From assembly GCF_011694815.1 (NCBI RefSeq), contig NZ_CP050177.1:5806001-5870000 (forward strand): 64,000 bases of DNA, in the 5' to 3' direction. Shown one piece after another: positions 1 through 8,867 of the stretch. The notes below the pieces were generated by a model that saw only the letters and a list, made by a program, of their open reading frames with translations, had not been told where the DNA came from and made no database searches. The position numbers and the translations under genes were made by a program. Origin of the DNA: Streptomyces liangshanensis. Its GTDB lineage: Bacteria; Actinomycetota; Actinomycetes; Streptomycetales; Streptomycetaceae. Positions within the stretch are counted from its first letter, which is position 1. Every line of letters begins with the position of its first letter.

Positions 1-1
1 G

Positions 2-469
2 CCCGGGGGGCTGGTCGTCGAGGTCACGGACGGCACGGCCGAGACGAACAAGGCCTTCCGGGAGAACTTCTACTACGACCTGGCGAAGAACGGTCCGATC
101 AGGATGGCGTTCAACCTCGCCGAGGACCTCAGGAGCGTCGGCGGTACGGCGGTCTCGGTCACCCCGGGCTTCCTGCGCTCGGAGCAGATGCTCGACCACT
201 TCGGCGTACGGGAGGAGAACTGGCGCGACGCGGTGGGGACGGACCCGGTCTTCGCGATCTCCGAGTCACCCGCCTTCGTCGGGCGCGCGGTCGCGGCACT
301 GGCCTCCGACCCCGACCGGCACCGGTGGACCGGCCGGTCGCTGTCCAGCTTCTCGCTGGCCCAGGAGTACGGGTTCACCGACGCGGACGGCAGCACGCCG
401 AACGCCTGGGGGTACATCACGGACGTCGTGAACGGCGGCAAGGACGTCCCGGCGGCCGACTACCGCTGA
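2..469 (+). CDS. SDR family oxidoreductase, C-terminal part (5' end outside window)
   Basis: The reading frame is open from base 2, so the gene starts before the window; about 155 residues are visible. An YYDLAKNGP-like stretch followed by a helix running into VTPGFLRSEQM is typical of the second half of the NAD(P)-dependent short-chain dehydrogenase/reductase fold, after the catalytic Tyr-x-x-x-Lys. The tail (GRSLSSFSLAQEYGFTD and beyond) resembles SDRs annotated as dehydrogenase/reductase SDR family member 1. The substrate cannot be inferred. It converges on the WYL regulator, with a short repeat array between the two stops. Confidence 0.75.
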   Translation, partial: PGGLVVEVTDGTAETNKAFRENFYYDLAKNGPIRMAFNLAEDLRSVGGTAVSVTPGFLRSEQMLDHFGVREENWRDAVGTDPVFAISESPAFVGRAVAALASDPDRHRWTGRSLSSFSLAQEYGFTDADGSTPNAWGYITDVVNGGKDVPAADYR

Positions 470-473
470 GGGG

Positions 474-545
474 GCCGGATCAGGCTGGCCGGCCCGGATC
501 AGGCTGAGCGGGCCGGATCAGGGCTGAGCGGCCCGGATCAGGCCG
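474..545. repeat. Short tandem repeat, four copies of a 19-20 base unit
   Basis: The core CGGATCAGG occurs at 476, 495, 514 and 534, each in a context like GGCCGGATCAGGCTGAGC. The array fills the space between two convergent genes. It has no coding potential and looks like a small VNTR formed by slippage. It does not form a strong hairpin. Confidence 0.75.
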
Positions 546-548
546 CCC

Positions 549-1514
549 TCACGCGTACAGCGCCCGGACCCGCTCCGCCGACTCGGCGAGGCGGGTCCGC
601 AGCGTGAGCGGGCGCAGCACCTCCACCTCGGCGCCCAGCCCCAGCAGTTGGGTGTACGCCACGTCCTCAGACTCCACGGGCAGCGTGAGCGTCACCCGGC
701 CCCGCTCGTCCGGGGCGGGCGCCGCGTCGAGCGCCTCGTGCGCCGAGGCGCGGTCCACGACGTGCGGCAGGGCGCGCACGCCGGCCGGGGAGAGCCGGAT
801 CCCGATCTCCGTACGGAGCAGGGAGCGCGCGAACTGCGCCGCGCGCTCCTCCCAGAAGCCCGGCAGGTCGAAGGACTCGTCCCGTACGAAACGTTCCGCC
901 AGCGGCTCCACGGCCGTGAAGCGGTCGAGCCGGTACACCCGGAAACCGCCCCCGGCGCACGCGCACAGGTACCAGACGCCCGCCTTCAGCACGAGCCCGT
1001 ACGGCGCCAGCTCCCGCGCCACCTCGCCGTCCGCGCGCCGGTACCGGACCGCGAGCAGCCGGTCGCCCCACACGGCCTCCGCGACCGCGGGCAGCAGTTC
1101 CGGGGTCCGCGGCTCCTGGTACCAGCCCGGGGCGTCCAGGTGGAAGCGCCGCGCCGCCGACTCCGGGGCGTCCCGCAGGGACGGCATCAGCGCCGCCGAC
1201 ACCTTGAGCCGCGCGGCCGACGAGACGTCGCCGAGGCCCATCTCGCGCAGCGCGCCCGGCACCCCGGACAGGAACAGCGCCTCCGCCTCGCCCCGCGCCA
1301 GCCCCGTCAGCCGGGTGCGGTAGCCGCCCACCAGCCGGTAGCCCCCGGTCCTGCCCCGGTCCGCGTACACCGGCACCCCGGCCTCGGACAGCGCCTGGGC
1401 GTCCCGGGTGACGGTGCGCTCGGAGACCTCCAGCTCCCCGGCCAGCTCGGCGGCCGTCATGGACGGCCGGGACTGGAGCAGGAGCACCATCTTGATCAGC
1501 CTGGCAGCGCGCAT
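549..1514 (-). CDS. YafY/PafC-type HTH and WYL-domain transcriptional regulator
   Basis: 321 residues. Residues 1-60 form an HTH_11 winged helix (AAELAGELEVSERTVTRDAQAL). The middle holds a WYL domain (YRRADGEVARELAPYGLVLKAGVWYL, roughly 140-210). The C-terminal part matches the WCX extension. Such proteins are cytoplasmic regulators whose WYL domain binds nucleic acid or small ligands; the target here is unknown. The ATG at 1514 begins MRAARLIKMV, the usual family start; longer in-frame starts lie inside aceE and are unlikely. The gene follows aceE on the same strand beyond a hairpin, so read-through from aceE is possible. Confidence 0.85.
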   Translation of the reverse strand: MRAARLIKMVLLLQSRPSMTAAELAGELEVSERTVTRDAQALSEAGVPVYADRGRTGGYRLVGGYRTRLTGLARGEAEALFLSGVPGALREMGLGDVSSAARLKVSAALMPSLRDAPESAARRFHLDAPGWYQEPRTPELLPAVAEAVWGDRLLAVRYRRADGEVARELAPYGLVLKAGVWYLCACAGGGFRVYRLDRFTAVEPLAERFVRDESFDLPGFWEERAAQFARSLLRTEIGIRLSPAGVRALPHVVDRASAHEALDAAPAPDERGRVTLTLPVESEDVAYTQLLGLGAEVEVLRPLTLRTRLAESAERVRALYA

Positions 1515-1530
1515 CGCCCCATGATGCCGC

Positions 1531-1561
1531 GAAACCCCTGCCGCGCGGCGGCAGGGGTTTC
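1531..1561 (-). terminator. Hairpin after aceE
   Basis: Perfect 14-bp inverted repeat GAAACCCCTGCCGC / GCGGCAGGGGTTTC with a 3-base loop, between the aceE stop and the WYL start. No clear U-run follows, so termination may be partial. Confidence 0.6.
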
Positions 1562-1606
1562 GTGGCGGAATCCGTGCGGGGAGGCAGGATCCGGGTACGG
1601 GACGGG

Positions 1607-4291
1607 TCAGAGGCCGTAGCGCTCGCGGGCCTCCAGCACCTTCTCCGGCTTGACCTCGCCGCGCCGCGCGAGCTGCGCGAGCGCCGCGACGACGATCGAC
1701 CTGGCGTCCACGCCGAAGTGCCTGCGGGCCGCCTCGCGGGTGTCGGAGAGGCCGAAGCCGTCCGTCCCCAGCGAGGTGTAGTCCTGCTCGACCCACTGGC
1801 TGATCTGGTCGGGGACCTGGCGCATCCAGTCGCTGACCGCCAGCACCGGCCCCGGCGCGCCGGCCAGGGCGCGGGTCACGTACGGCACCCGCTCCTCGCC
1901 GCGCAGCAGCGCCTCGTCGGCCGCCAGGCCGTCGCGGCGCAGCTCGCCCCAGGAGGTGGCGGACCACACGTCGGCGGTGACGCCCCAGTCGGCGGCCAGC
2001 AGGTCCTGGGCCTCCAGGATCCAGTGGATCGCCGTGCCCGACGCGAGCAGCTGCACGCGGGGCGCGTCGGACGTGGCGGGCACGCCCTCCTTGAAGCGGT
2101 ACAGGCCCTTGAGGATGCCCTCCTCGACGCCCTCGGGCATCGCGGGCTGCGGCATCGGCTCGTTGTAGACCGTGAGGTAGTAGAAGACGTCCTCGCCCGA
2201 GGGGGCGTCGGGGGTGGGCGTGTACATCCGCCGCAGGCCGTCCTTGACGATCACGGCGATCTCGTACGCGAACGCCGGGTCGTAGTTCAGCGCGGCCGGG
2301 TTCGTGGACGCGATGAGGTGGGAGTGGCCGTCGGCGTGCTGGAGGCCCTCGCCCGTCAGGGTCGTCCGGCCGGCGGTGGCGCCGACGATGAAGCCCTTGC
2401 CGAGCTGGTCGGCGAGCTGCCACATCTGGTCGCCCGTGCGCTGCCAGCCGAACATCGAGTAGAAGATGTAGAACGGGATCATCGTCTCGCCGTGCGTCGC
2501 GTACGACGTGGCGGCGGCGATGAAGTCGGCCATCGAACCGGCCTCGGTGATCCCCTCGTTGAGGATCTGCCCGTCCTTGGCCTCCTTGTAGTACAGCAAC
2601 TGGTCACGGTCGACCGGGTCGTACGTCTGGCCGAGCGGCGAGTAGATGCCGTACGCGGGGAACAGCGCCTCCATGCCGAAGGTGCGCGCCTCGTCGGGGA
2701 CGATGGGGACCCAGCGCTTGCCGGTCTCCTTGTCCCGCATGAGGTCCTTCATCAGCCGGACGAACGCCATGGTCGTGGCGACCGGCTGGGAGCCCGAGCC
2801 CTTGTAGACCGTCTGGAACGGCTTCTCGGCGGGCGCGGGCAGCGCCACCGCGTGCGTCCGGCGGGCCGGGGCGGGACCGCCCAGCTCCGCGCGCCGCTCC
2901 TGGAGGTAGCGGACCTCGGGGGAGTCGGCGCCGGGGTGGCCGTACGGGACCAGGCCGTCGTCCAGCTTCGAGTCCGGGATCGGCAGGTCGAGCAGGTCGC
3001 GCATGGTGCGGAACTGGTCGCCCGAGAGCTTCTTCATCTGGTGGTTGGCGTTGCGCGACTCGAAGCCGGCGCCGAGCGTGTAGCCCTTCACCGTCTGGGC
3101 GAGGATCACGGTCGGCGCGCCCTTGTGGGCGAGGGCGGCGCGGTAGGCCGCGTACACCTTGCGGGCCTCGTGGCCGCCGCGCGAGGTGAAGAAGCACTCG
3201 GCGATCTTCGCGTCCGTCAGCAGCTTCGCCAGCTCCACGAGGGCCGGCTCGGCGCCGAAGAAGTGCTCGCGGATGTAGGCGACGTCACGGGTCGCGTACG
3301 TCTGGAACTGCGCGTCGGGCACCTCGCGCAGGCGCCGTACGAGCGCGCCCGTGGTGTCCAGGGCGAACAGCTCGTCCCAGGCGGAGCCCCACAGCGACTT
3401 GATGACGTTCCAGCCGGCGCCGCGGAACTGCGCCTCCAGCTCCTGCACGATCTTGAAGTTCGCGCGGACCGGGCCGTCGAGGCGCTGGAGGTTGCAGTTG
3501 ATGACGAAGGTCAGGTTGTCGAGCTTCTCGCGGGAGGCGAGGGCGAGGGACGCCGTCGACTCGGGCTCGTCCATCTCGCCGTCACCGAGGAACGCCCACA
3601 CGTGCGAGGCGGAGGTGTCCTTGATGCCGCGGTTGGCCAGGTAGCGGTTGAAGCGTGCCTGGTAGATCGCGGAGAGCGGGCCGAGGCCCATGGAGACGGT
3701 GGGGAACTCCCACAGCCAGGGCAATCGGCGCGGGTGCGGGTACGAGGGGAGGCCCTGGCCGCCCGCCTCCTGGCGGAAGTGGTCCAGGTCCTGCTCGCTC
3801 AGGCGTCCGTCGAGGAACGCGCGGGCGTAGATGCCGGGGGAGGCGTGGCCCTGGATGTAGAGCTGGTCGCCGCTGCCGTCCCCCTCCTTGCCCTGGAAGA
3901 AGTGGTTGAAGCCCGTCTCGTAGAGCCAGGCGGCCGAGGCGAAGGTGGCGATGTGGCCGCCGACGCCGTAGCGGGCTCCGCGGGTGACCATCGCGGCCGC
4001 GTTCCAGCGGTTCCAGGCGGTGATCCGGGACTCCATCGCCTCGTCGCCGTCGAAGGCGGGCTCGGCGGCGGTGGGGATGGTGTTGACGTAGTCGGACTCC
4101 AGCAGCGCCGGCACCGGGACCCCGGCGGTCCCGGCGTGCTGGAGGGTGCGGCGCAGCAGGTACGCGGCGCGGTGGGGGCCGGCATGCTCGGTGACGGCGT
4201 CCAGGGAGGCCGCCCATTCGGCGGTCTCCTCGGTGTCACGGTCCGGGAGCTGGTCGAGCTCGCTCGGGAACTTGCCTACGGGGTCGGTCAT
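1607..4291 (-). CDS. aceE: Pyruvate dehydrogenase E1 component, homodimeric type
   Basis: 894 residues, the usual length of the single-chain E1. It decarboxylates pyruvate with thiamine diphosphate and passes the acetyl group to lipoyl-E2, feeding acetyl-CoA into the TCA cycle. The ThDP/Mg motif [10 protein letters not shown] is at 236-245, ending in [11 protein letters not shown] at 265-275. ATG 4291 ([14 protein letters not shown]) is chosen because GGAAGG lies about 9 bases upstream; an in-frame start at 4450 would add non-conserved sequence. A GntR regulator lies just upstream on the same strand, and a 17-base palindrome sits in the promoter region. E2 and E3 genes follow within 5 kb, so the complex components are clustered but not in one simple operon. 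Confidence 0.97.
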   Translation of the reverse strand: MTDPVGKFPSELDQLPDRDTEETAEWAASLDAVTEHAGPHRAAYLLRRTLQHAGTAGVPVPALLESDYVNTIPTAAEPAFDGDEAMESRITAWNRWNAAAMVTRGARYGVGGHIATFASAAWLYETGFNHFFQGKEGDGSGDQLYIQGHASPGIYARAFLDGRLSEQDLDHFRQEAGGQGLPSYPHPRRLPWLWEFPTVSMGLGPLSAIYQARFNRYLANRGIKDTSASHVWAFLGDGEMDEPESTASLALASREKLDNLTFVINCNLQRLDGPVRANFKIVQELEAQFRGAGWNVIKSLWGSAWDELFALDTTGALVRRLREVPDAQFQTYATRDVAYIREHFFGAEPALVELAKLLTDAKIAECFFTSRGGHEARKVYAAYRAALAHKGAPTVILAQTVKGYTLGAGFESRNANHQMKKLSGDQFRTMRDLLDLPIPDSKLDDGLVPYGHPGADSPEVRYLQERRAELGGPAPARRTHAVALPAPAEKPFQTVYKGSGSQPVATTMAFVRLMKDLMRDKETGKRWVPIVPDEARTFGMEALFPAYGIYSPLGQTYDPVDRDQLLYYKEAKDGQILNEGITEAGSMADFIAAATSYATHGETMIPFYIFYSMFGWQRTGDQMWQLADQLGKGFIVGATAGRTTLTGEGLQHADGHSHLIASTNPAALNYDPAFAYEIAVIVKDGLRRMYTPTPDAPSGEDVFYYLTVYNEPMPQPAMPEGVEEGILKGLYRFKEGVPATSDAPRVQLLASGTAIHWILEAQDLLAADWGVTADVWSATSWGELRRDGLAADEALLRGEERVPYVTRALAGAPGPVLAVSDWMRQVPDQISQWVEQDYTSLGTDGFGLSDTREAARRHFGVDARSIVVAALAQLARRGEVKPEKVLEARERYGL

Positions 4292-4390
4292 GGTCGCCGC
4301 CTTCCGGACAGGAGGGGGGTGGAGAAAGGCCTTGTCTGGCAGGACAGGGCGAAGGACTGGGTGCAGTCCATGCGTTCGACTGTAATTCGC

Positions 4391-4407
4391 TGATCGATGA
4401 TCGATCA
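4391..4407. promoter_or_regulatory. Candidate operator upstream of aceE
   Basis: TGATCGATGATCGATCA is a perfect inverted repeat of TGATCGAT around one central base, 100 bases upstream of the aceE start, in an unusually A+T-rich patch. On the minus strand its edge supplies TTGATC, a possible -35 element. The adjacent GntR/FCD protein is the obvious candidate ligand. Binding is inferred. Confidence 0.55.
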
Positions 4408-4510
4408 AAGGGGTACGGGGTAAAACTTCACGTTCTGAAGAAAGTGGCATCCCGTGCCGTACGCAAGGGCACCCAGTGACGCTCGGTAAGTCATGCCAAA
4501 GAGGGGCGAA

Positions 4511-5134
4511 TCAGGCGCGGGGCGCGCATCCGAGCACATGCACCTTCACCAGAGCGCCGATGGTCGGATCCCGCCGCCGGAACGCCTCGACCAGATCCTG
4601 GTGCTCCTCCGCGTACGACTTCTGTACGGTGCCGAGCCAGCGGATCGACAGCGCGGTGAACACCTCGATCCCCAGCCCCTCCCAGGTGTGCAGCAGGACC
4701 GCGTTCCCGGCGGCCCGCACCAGCTCCCGGTGGAACGCCACGGTGTGCCGCACCTGCGCCGTCCCGTCGGCCGTGCGGTCCGCGTCGTAGAGCGCCGTCA
4801 CGTGCGGCTCCAGCGCCGAGCAGTCCCGCGCCAGCCGCTCGGCCGCCAGCTCCGCCGCGATCTGCTCCAGGCCGGCCCGGACGGGGTAGCTCTCCTCCAG
4901 GTCGGCCGCGGTCAGGTTCCGTACCCGCACGCCCTTGTTCGGCGCCGACTCGATCAGCCGCAGGCTCTCCAGCTCCCGCAGCGCCTCCCGCACCGGCGTC
5001 TGGCTCACCTGGAGCTCGGTGGCGATCCGCCGCTCGACGATGCGCTCGCCCGGCTTCCAGCGGCCGCTGACGATCCCCTCCACGATGTGCTCGCGGATCT
5101 GCTCGCGCAGCGAGTGGACGACGGGCGGAATCAT
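4511..5134 (-). CDS. GntR family (FadR/FCD subfamily) transcriptional regulator
   Basis: 207 residues. The N-terminal winged HTH, about residues 8-70, contains the GntR signature (PGERIVERRIATELQVSQTPVREALREL). The C-terminal helical FCD ligand domain, about 80-200, contains the FHRELVRAAGN helix. FCD regulators commonly sense carboxylates such as pyruvate, lactate or citrate. GAGGAG precedes ATG 5134. Its position between sucB and aceE, both on the same strand, suggests a PdhR-like role, which is inferred from context only. Confidence 0.9.
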   Translation of the reverse strand: MIPPVVHSLREQIREHIVEGIVSGRWKPGERIVERRIATELQVSQTPVREALRELESLRLIESAPNKGVRVRNLTAADLEESYPVRAGLEQIAAELAAERLARDCSALEPHVTALYDADRTADGTAQVRHTVAFHRELVRAAGNAVLLHTWEGLGIEVFTALSIRWLGTVQKSYAEEHQDLVEAFRRRDPTIGALVKVHVLGCAPRA

Positions 5135-5172
5135 CAGGGCGCTCCTCGGGGCGGGGCCGATGGGTAGACGAT

Positions 5173-5221
5173 ACGGCGACGCCCCCGCCCGGAGTGATCC
5201 GGACAGGGGCGCCGTCGCCGT
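5173..5221 (-). terminator. Terminator after sucB
   Basis: ACGGCGA (5173-5179) pairs with TCGCCGT (5215-5221), and nested CGCCCC/GGGGCG and CCGG pairs extend the stem inside. It lies 22 bases past the sucB stop. Confidence 0.6.
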
Positions 5222-5242
5222 ACGGGGGTGTCACCTACAGCC

Positions 5243-7138
5243 TCACAGGCCGAGTTCGACCTCGAACTCACCGGCTTCGAGGATCGCCTTGACCGCCGTC
5301 AGGTAACGGGCCGCGTCGGCGCCGTCCACCAGGCGGTGGTCGTAGGAGAGCGCGACGTACGTCATGTCGCGCACCGCGATGGTCTCGCCGAGGTCCGGGT
5401 GGTCGATGACCACCGGACGACGGACGGTGGCACCGATGCCGAGGATCGCGGCCTGGTTCGGGGGCACGATGATCGTGTCGAACAGCGCGCCGCGCGAACC
5501 GGTGTTGCTGATGGTGAAGGTGCCGCTGGCCAGGTCGTCCGGCGTGATCTTGCTGGCGCGGACCGCCGCCGCAAGCTCCGCGGTCTTCTTGGAGATGCCG
5601 GCGATGTTCAGGTCGCCCGCGCCCTTGATGACCGGGGTCATCAGACCGCGCTCGGAGTCCACCGCGATACCGATGTTCTCGGTGTCGAAGTAGGTGATCG
5701 TGCCTTCGCCCTCGTTGATCCGGGCGTTGATGACCGGGTGGGCCTTCAGCGCCTGGGCCGCGGCCTTGACGAAGAACGGCATCGGCGAGAGCTTGACGCC
5801 CTCACGGGCCGCGAACGACTCCTTCGCCTGGTTGCGCAGACGCATCAGCTTGGTGATGTCCACCTCGACCACGGAGGTCAGCTGCGCCTGCTCGTGCAGG
5901 GCCTTCATCATGTTGTCGCCGATGACCTTGCGCATCCGGGTCATCTTGACGGTCTGGCCGCGCAGCGGCGACGCCTCCAGCTTCGGCGCCTTCGACGCGG
6001 CGGCCGGGGCCTTCGCGGCGGGGGCGGCGGCCGCGGCCTTCGCGGCGGCCTTGGCGGCCTCCGCGGCGGCGAGGACGTCCTGCTTGCGGATGCGGCCGCC
6101 GACGCCGGTGCCCTTGACCGAGCCCAGCTCGACACCGTTCTCGGTGGCGAGCTTGCGGACCAGCGGGGTCACGTACGCGCCGTCGTCACCGGCGGTCGCG
6201 GCGGGAGCCGGGGCCGGGGTGGCGGGCTTGGCCGGCGCGGGGGCCGGGGTTGCCTGCTGCGGGGCGGGCGCCGGGGCGGCCGGTGCCTGGGCCGCCGGGG
6301 CGGGGGCGGCCGGTGCCTGCGGAGCCGGGGCCGGGGCGGGAGCCGCCGGAGCCGGAGCCTGGGCGGCCGGCGCGGGGGCCGGAGCCGGAGCCGCGGCGGG
6401 CGCGGGAGCCGGTGCCGCCGCCGGGGCGGGAGCGGCCGGAGCGGCGGCCGGGGCCGGGGCGGCACCCGGGGCGCCGATCACGGCGAGACGGCTGCCGACC
6501 TCGGCGGTCTCGTCCTCGGCGACCACGATCTCCAGCAGGACGCCGGCGACGGGCGCCGGGATCTCGGTGTCGACCTTGTCGGTGGAGACCTCCAGCAGGG
6601 GCTCGTCGGCCTCGACCGACTCACCGACCTCCTTGAGCCAGCGGGTGACGGTGCCCTCGGTGACGCTCTCGCCGAGCGCGGGGAGGACGACGTCGGTGCC
6701 CTCGGCGCCGCCGCCGCCCGCCGCCGCCTGCGCGGTGGGGGCGGGAGCCGGGGCCTCGGTCTCGGTCGACGGGACCGCCTCGGCGGCCGGGGCGGGCTGC
6801 TGCGGCGCGGCCTGGGCCGGGGCCTCCTGGGCGGGGGCCGGGGCGGCGGGGGCCGGTGCGGCCTCGGCGGCCGGGGCCGCGTCGGCGGCGGGCGCGCCGG
6901 AACCGTCGTCGATGACGGCCAGTTCGGCGCCGACCTCGACGGTCTCGTCCTCGGCGACCTTGATCGACGCGAGCACACCGGCGACGGGCGCCGGGATCTC
7001 GGTGTCGACCTTGTCGGTGGAGACCTCGAGCAGGGGCTCGTCGGCCTCGACGCGCTCGCCCTCGGCCTTCAGCCAGCGGGTGACAGTGCCCTCGGTGACG
7101 CTCTCGCCGAGCGCCGGCAGGGTTACGGAAACCGCCAT
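5243..7138 (-). CDS. sucB: Dihydrolipoamide acyltransferase (E2) with two lipoyl domains
   Basis: 631 residues. Two nearly identical lipoyl domains occur at about 1-76 and 148-222, each with the lipoylated Lys in STDKVDTE (K43, K188). A very long Ala/Pro linker covers about 223-318. The peripheral subunit-binding domain ([14 protein letters not shown]...GRIRKQDVL) is at about 322-358. The CoA acyltransferase domain runs to the end, with the catalytic [16 protein letters not shown] motif. It transfers acyl groups from E1 to CoA. Streptomyces orthologues are usually annotated as succinyltransferase (sucB); with aceE close by it may serve pyruvate dehydrogenase instead or as well. AGGAG lies upstream of ATG 7138. 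The gene is downstream of lpd in an operon. Confidence 0.92.
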   Translation of the reverse strand: MAVSVTLPALGESVTEGTVTRWLKAEGERVEADEPLLEVSTDKVDTEIPAPVAGVLASIKVAEDETVEVGAELAVIDDGSGAPAADAAPAAEAAPAPAAPAPAQEAPAQAAPQQPAPAAEAVPSTETEAPAPAPTAQAAAGGGGAEGTDVVLPALGESVTEGTVTRWLKEVGESVEADEPLLEVSTDKVDTEIPAPVAGVLLEIVVAEDETAEVGSRLAVIGAPGAAPAPAAAPAAPAPAAAPAPAPAAAPAPAPAPAAQAPAPAAPAPAPAPQAPAAPAPAAQAPAAPAPAPQQATPAPAPAKPATPAPAPAATAGDDGAYVTPLVRKLATENGVELGSVKGTGVGGRIRKQDVLAAAEAAKAAAKAAAAAPAAKAPAAASKAPKLEASPLRGQTVKMTRMRKVIGDNMMKALHEQAQLTSVVEVDITKLMRLRNQAKESFAAREGVKLSPMPFFVKAAAQALKAHPVINARINEGEGTITYFDTENIGIAVDSERGLMTPVIKGAGDLNIAGISKKTAELAAAVRASKITPDDLASGTFTISNTGSRGALFDTIIVPPNQAAILGIGATVRRPVVIDHPDLGETIAVRDMTYVALSYDHRLVDGADAARYLTAVKAILEAGEFEVELGL

Positions 7139-7191
7139 GGTTTCAGTTGCTCCTAACGAATGTGCGGTAGGTGGTCGTCGCCCGGACTGAG

Positions 7192-8580
7192 TCAGTCGTG
7201 GGAGTGGAGGGGCTTGCCCGCGAGCGCCAGGTGGGCCTCGCCGAGCGCCTCGTTCTGCGTCGGGTGCGCGTGGATGAGCTGCGCGACCTCGGCCGGCAGA
7301 GCCTCCCAGTTGTAGATCAGCTGAGCCTCGCCGACCTGCTCGCCCATACGGTCACCGACCATGTGGACGCCGACGACGGCGCCGTCCTTGACCTGGACGA
7401 GCTTGATCTCGCCCGCGGTCTTCAGGATCTTGCTCTTGCCGTTGCCCGCGAGGTTGTACTTGAGGGCGACGACCTTGTCCGCGCCGTAGATCTCCTTGGC
7501 CTTGGCCTCGGTGATGCCCACGGAGGCGACCTCGGGGTGGCAGTACGTCACCCGGGGCACGCCGTCGTAGTCGATCGGGACGGTCTTGAGGCCGGCCAGC
7601 CGCTCCGCCACGAGGATGCCCTCGGCGAAGCCGACGTGGGCGAGCTGGAGGGTCGGGACGAGGTCGCCGACCGCGGAGATCGTCTCCACGTTCGTGCGCA
7701 TGTACTCGTCGACGACGACGTAACCGCGGTCGATCGCGACGCCCTGCTCCTCGTACCCGAGGCCCTGCGAGACCGGACCGCGGCCGATCGCGACGAGCAG
7801 CACCTCTGCCTCGAAGGTCTTGCCGTCGGCCAGCGTCACGCGGACGCCGTCCTGCGTGTACTCGGCCTTGTCGAAGAACGTGCCGAGGTTGAACTTGATG
7901 CCGCGCTTGCGGAAGGCCCGCTCCAGCAGCTTGGAGCTGTTCTCGTCCTCGACCGGGACGAGGTGCTTGAGGCCCTCGATGACGGTGACGTCGGTGCCGA
8001 AGGACTTCCACGCCGAGGCGAACTCGACGCCGATGACGCCGCCGCCCAGGATGATCGCGGACTCCGGGACGCGGTTCAGCGTCAGCGCGTGGTCCGAGGA
8101 GATGACCCGCTCGCCGTCGATGACCAGGCCCGGCAGCGACTTCGGTACGGAACCGGTCGCGAGCAGGACGTGACGGCCCTCGACCCGCTGGCCGTTCACG
8201 TCGACGGAGGTGGGGGAGGACAGCCGGCCCTCACCCTCGATGTACGTCACCTTGCGCGAGGCGACCAGGCCCTGGAGCCCCTTGTACAGGCCGGCGATCA
8301 CGTCGTCCTTGTACTTGTGGACGCCCGCGATGTCGATGCCCTCGAAGGTGGCCTTGACGCCGAACTGCTCGCTCTCGCGCGCCTGGTCGGCGATCTCGCC
8401 CGCGTGCAGCAGGGCCTTCGTGGGAATGCAGCCGTTGTGCAGGCAGGTGCCGCCCAGCTTGTTCTTCTCGATCAGTGCGACGTCCAGGCCCAGCTGCGCT
8501 CCGCGCAGCGCCGCGGCGTAACCGCCGCTACCGCCGCCGAGGATCACTAGGTCGAAAACGGTGCTGGCGTCGTTCGCCAC
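7192..8580 (-). CDS. lpd: Dihydrolipoyl dehydrogenase (E3)
   Basis: 462 residues. A FAD-binding [12 protein letters not shown] motif lies near the N terminus, followed by the redox-active disulfide [14 protein letters not shown] central NAD-binding [11 protein letters not shown] and the C-terminal [11 protein letters not shown]is/Glu pair complete the family. It reoxidises dihydrolipoamide on E2. GTG 8580 ([12 protein letters not shown]) is preferred over the in-frame ATG at 8598 because GGAGG lies 6 bases before it. It is transcribed ahead of sucB with a 53-base gap. A 16-base palindrome lies about 30 bases upstream. Confidence 0.96.
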   Translation of the reverse strand: MANDASTVFDLVILGGGSGGYAAALRGAQLGLDVALIEKNKLGGTCLHNGCIPTKALLHAGEIADQARESEQFGVKATFEGIDIAGVHKYKDDVIAGLYKGLQGLVASRKVTYIEGEGRLSSPTSVDVNGQRVEGRHVLLATGSVPKSLPGLVIDGERVISSDHALTLNRVPESAIILGGGVIGVEFASAWKSFGTDVTVIEGLKHLVPVEDENSSKLLERAFRKRGIKFNLGTFFDKAEYTQDGVRVTLADGKTFEAEVLLVAIGRGPVSQGLGYEEQGVAIDRGYVVVDEYMRTNVETISAVGDLVPTLQLAHVGFAEGILVAERLAGLKTVPIDYDGVPRVTYCHPEVASVGITEAKAKEIYGADKVVALKYNLAGNGKSKILKTAGEIKLVQVKDGAVVGVHMVGDRMGEQVGEAQLIYNWEALPAEVAQLIHAHPTQNEALGEAHLALAGKPLHSHD

Positions 8581-8610
8581 GTCACGTCCTCCATGCATGT
8601 GCGCCGGGCG

Positions 8611-8626
8611 CGGTCATCGATGACCG
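8611..8626. promoter_or_regulatory. Perfect palindrome upstream of lpd
   Basis: CGGTCATCGATGACCG is a perfect 16-base palindrome, 31 bases upstream of the lpd start, in the expected promoter or 5' UTR region. It is a candidate repressor site; the regulator is unknown. Confidence 0.5.
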
Positions 8627-8828
8627 TCGCGGCGGCTGGTCTTCGGCCGCTTGCTTCTTCGGCCCTGTGGTGGGGGCCCTGTCCTGCCGAGGACCCATCT
8701 TCGCACTTGTTCAGGGCCCGCGGGACGCGGGGCCGGGGTCCGGGACGTGTGATGGAGCACCCCTGGCGACTTAACGCCCGCACGAACGTGCGTATTTCTT
8801 GGACCCGCCCCGGGCATCCCGGCGCCCG

Positions 8829-8862
8829 CCGCTTCCGGCCGGGGCGCCCCGGCCGGAAGCGG
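8829..8862 (-). terminator. Terminator after pepA
   Basis: CCGCTTCCGGCCGGGG / CCCCGGCCGGAAGCGG is a perfect 16-bp stem with a 2-base loop, 5 bases past the pepA stop. Confidence 0.8.
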
Positions 8863-8867
8863 AACGC

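Noticed and set aside
1562..4393. Open frame of 943 codons opposite aceE
   Set aside because: It is the antisense shadow of a well-identified gene in high-G+C DNA, with Arg/Gly/Val-rich low-complexity translation and no recognisable domain.
6169..6636. Pro/Arg-rich and Gly/Pro-rich frames in the sucB linker region
   Set aside because: They are other-frame readings of the Ala/Pro linker codons of E2.
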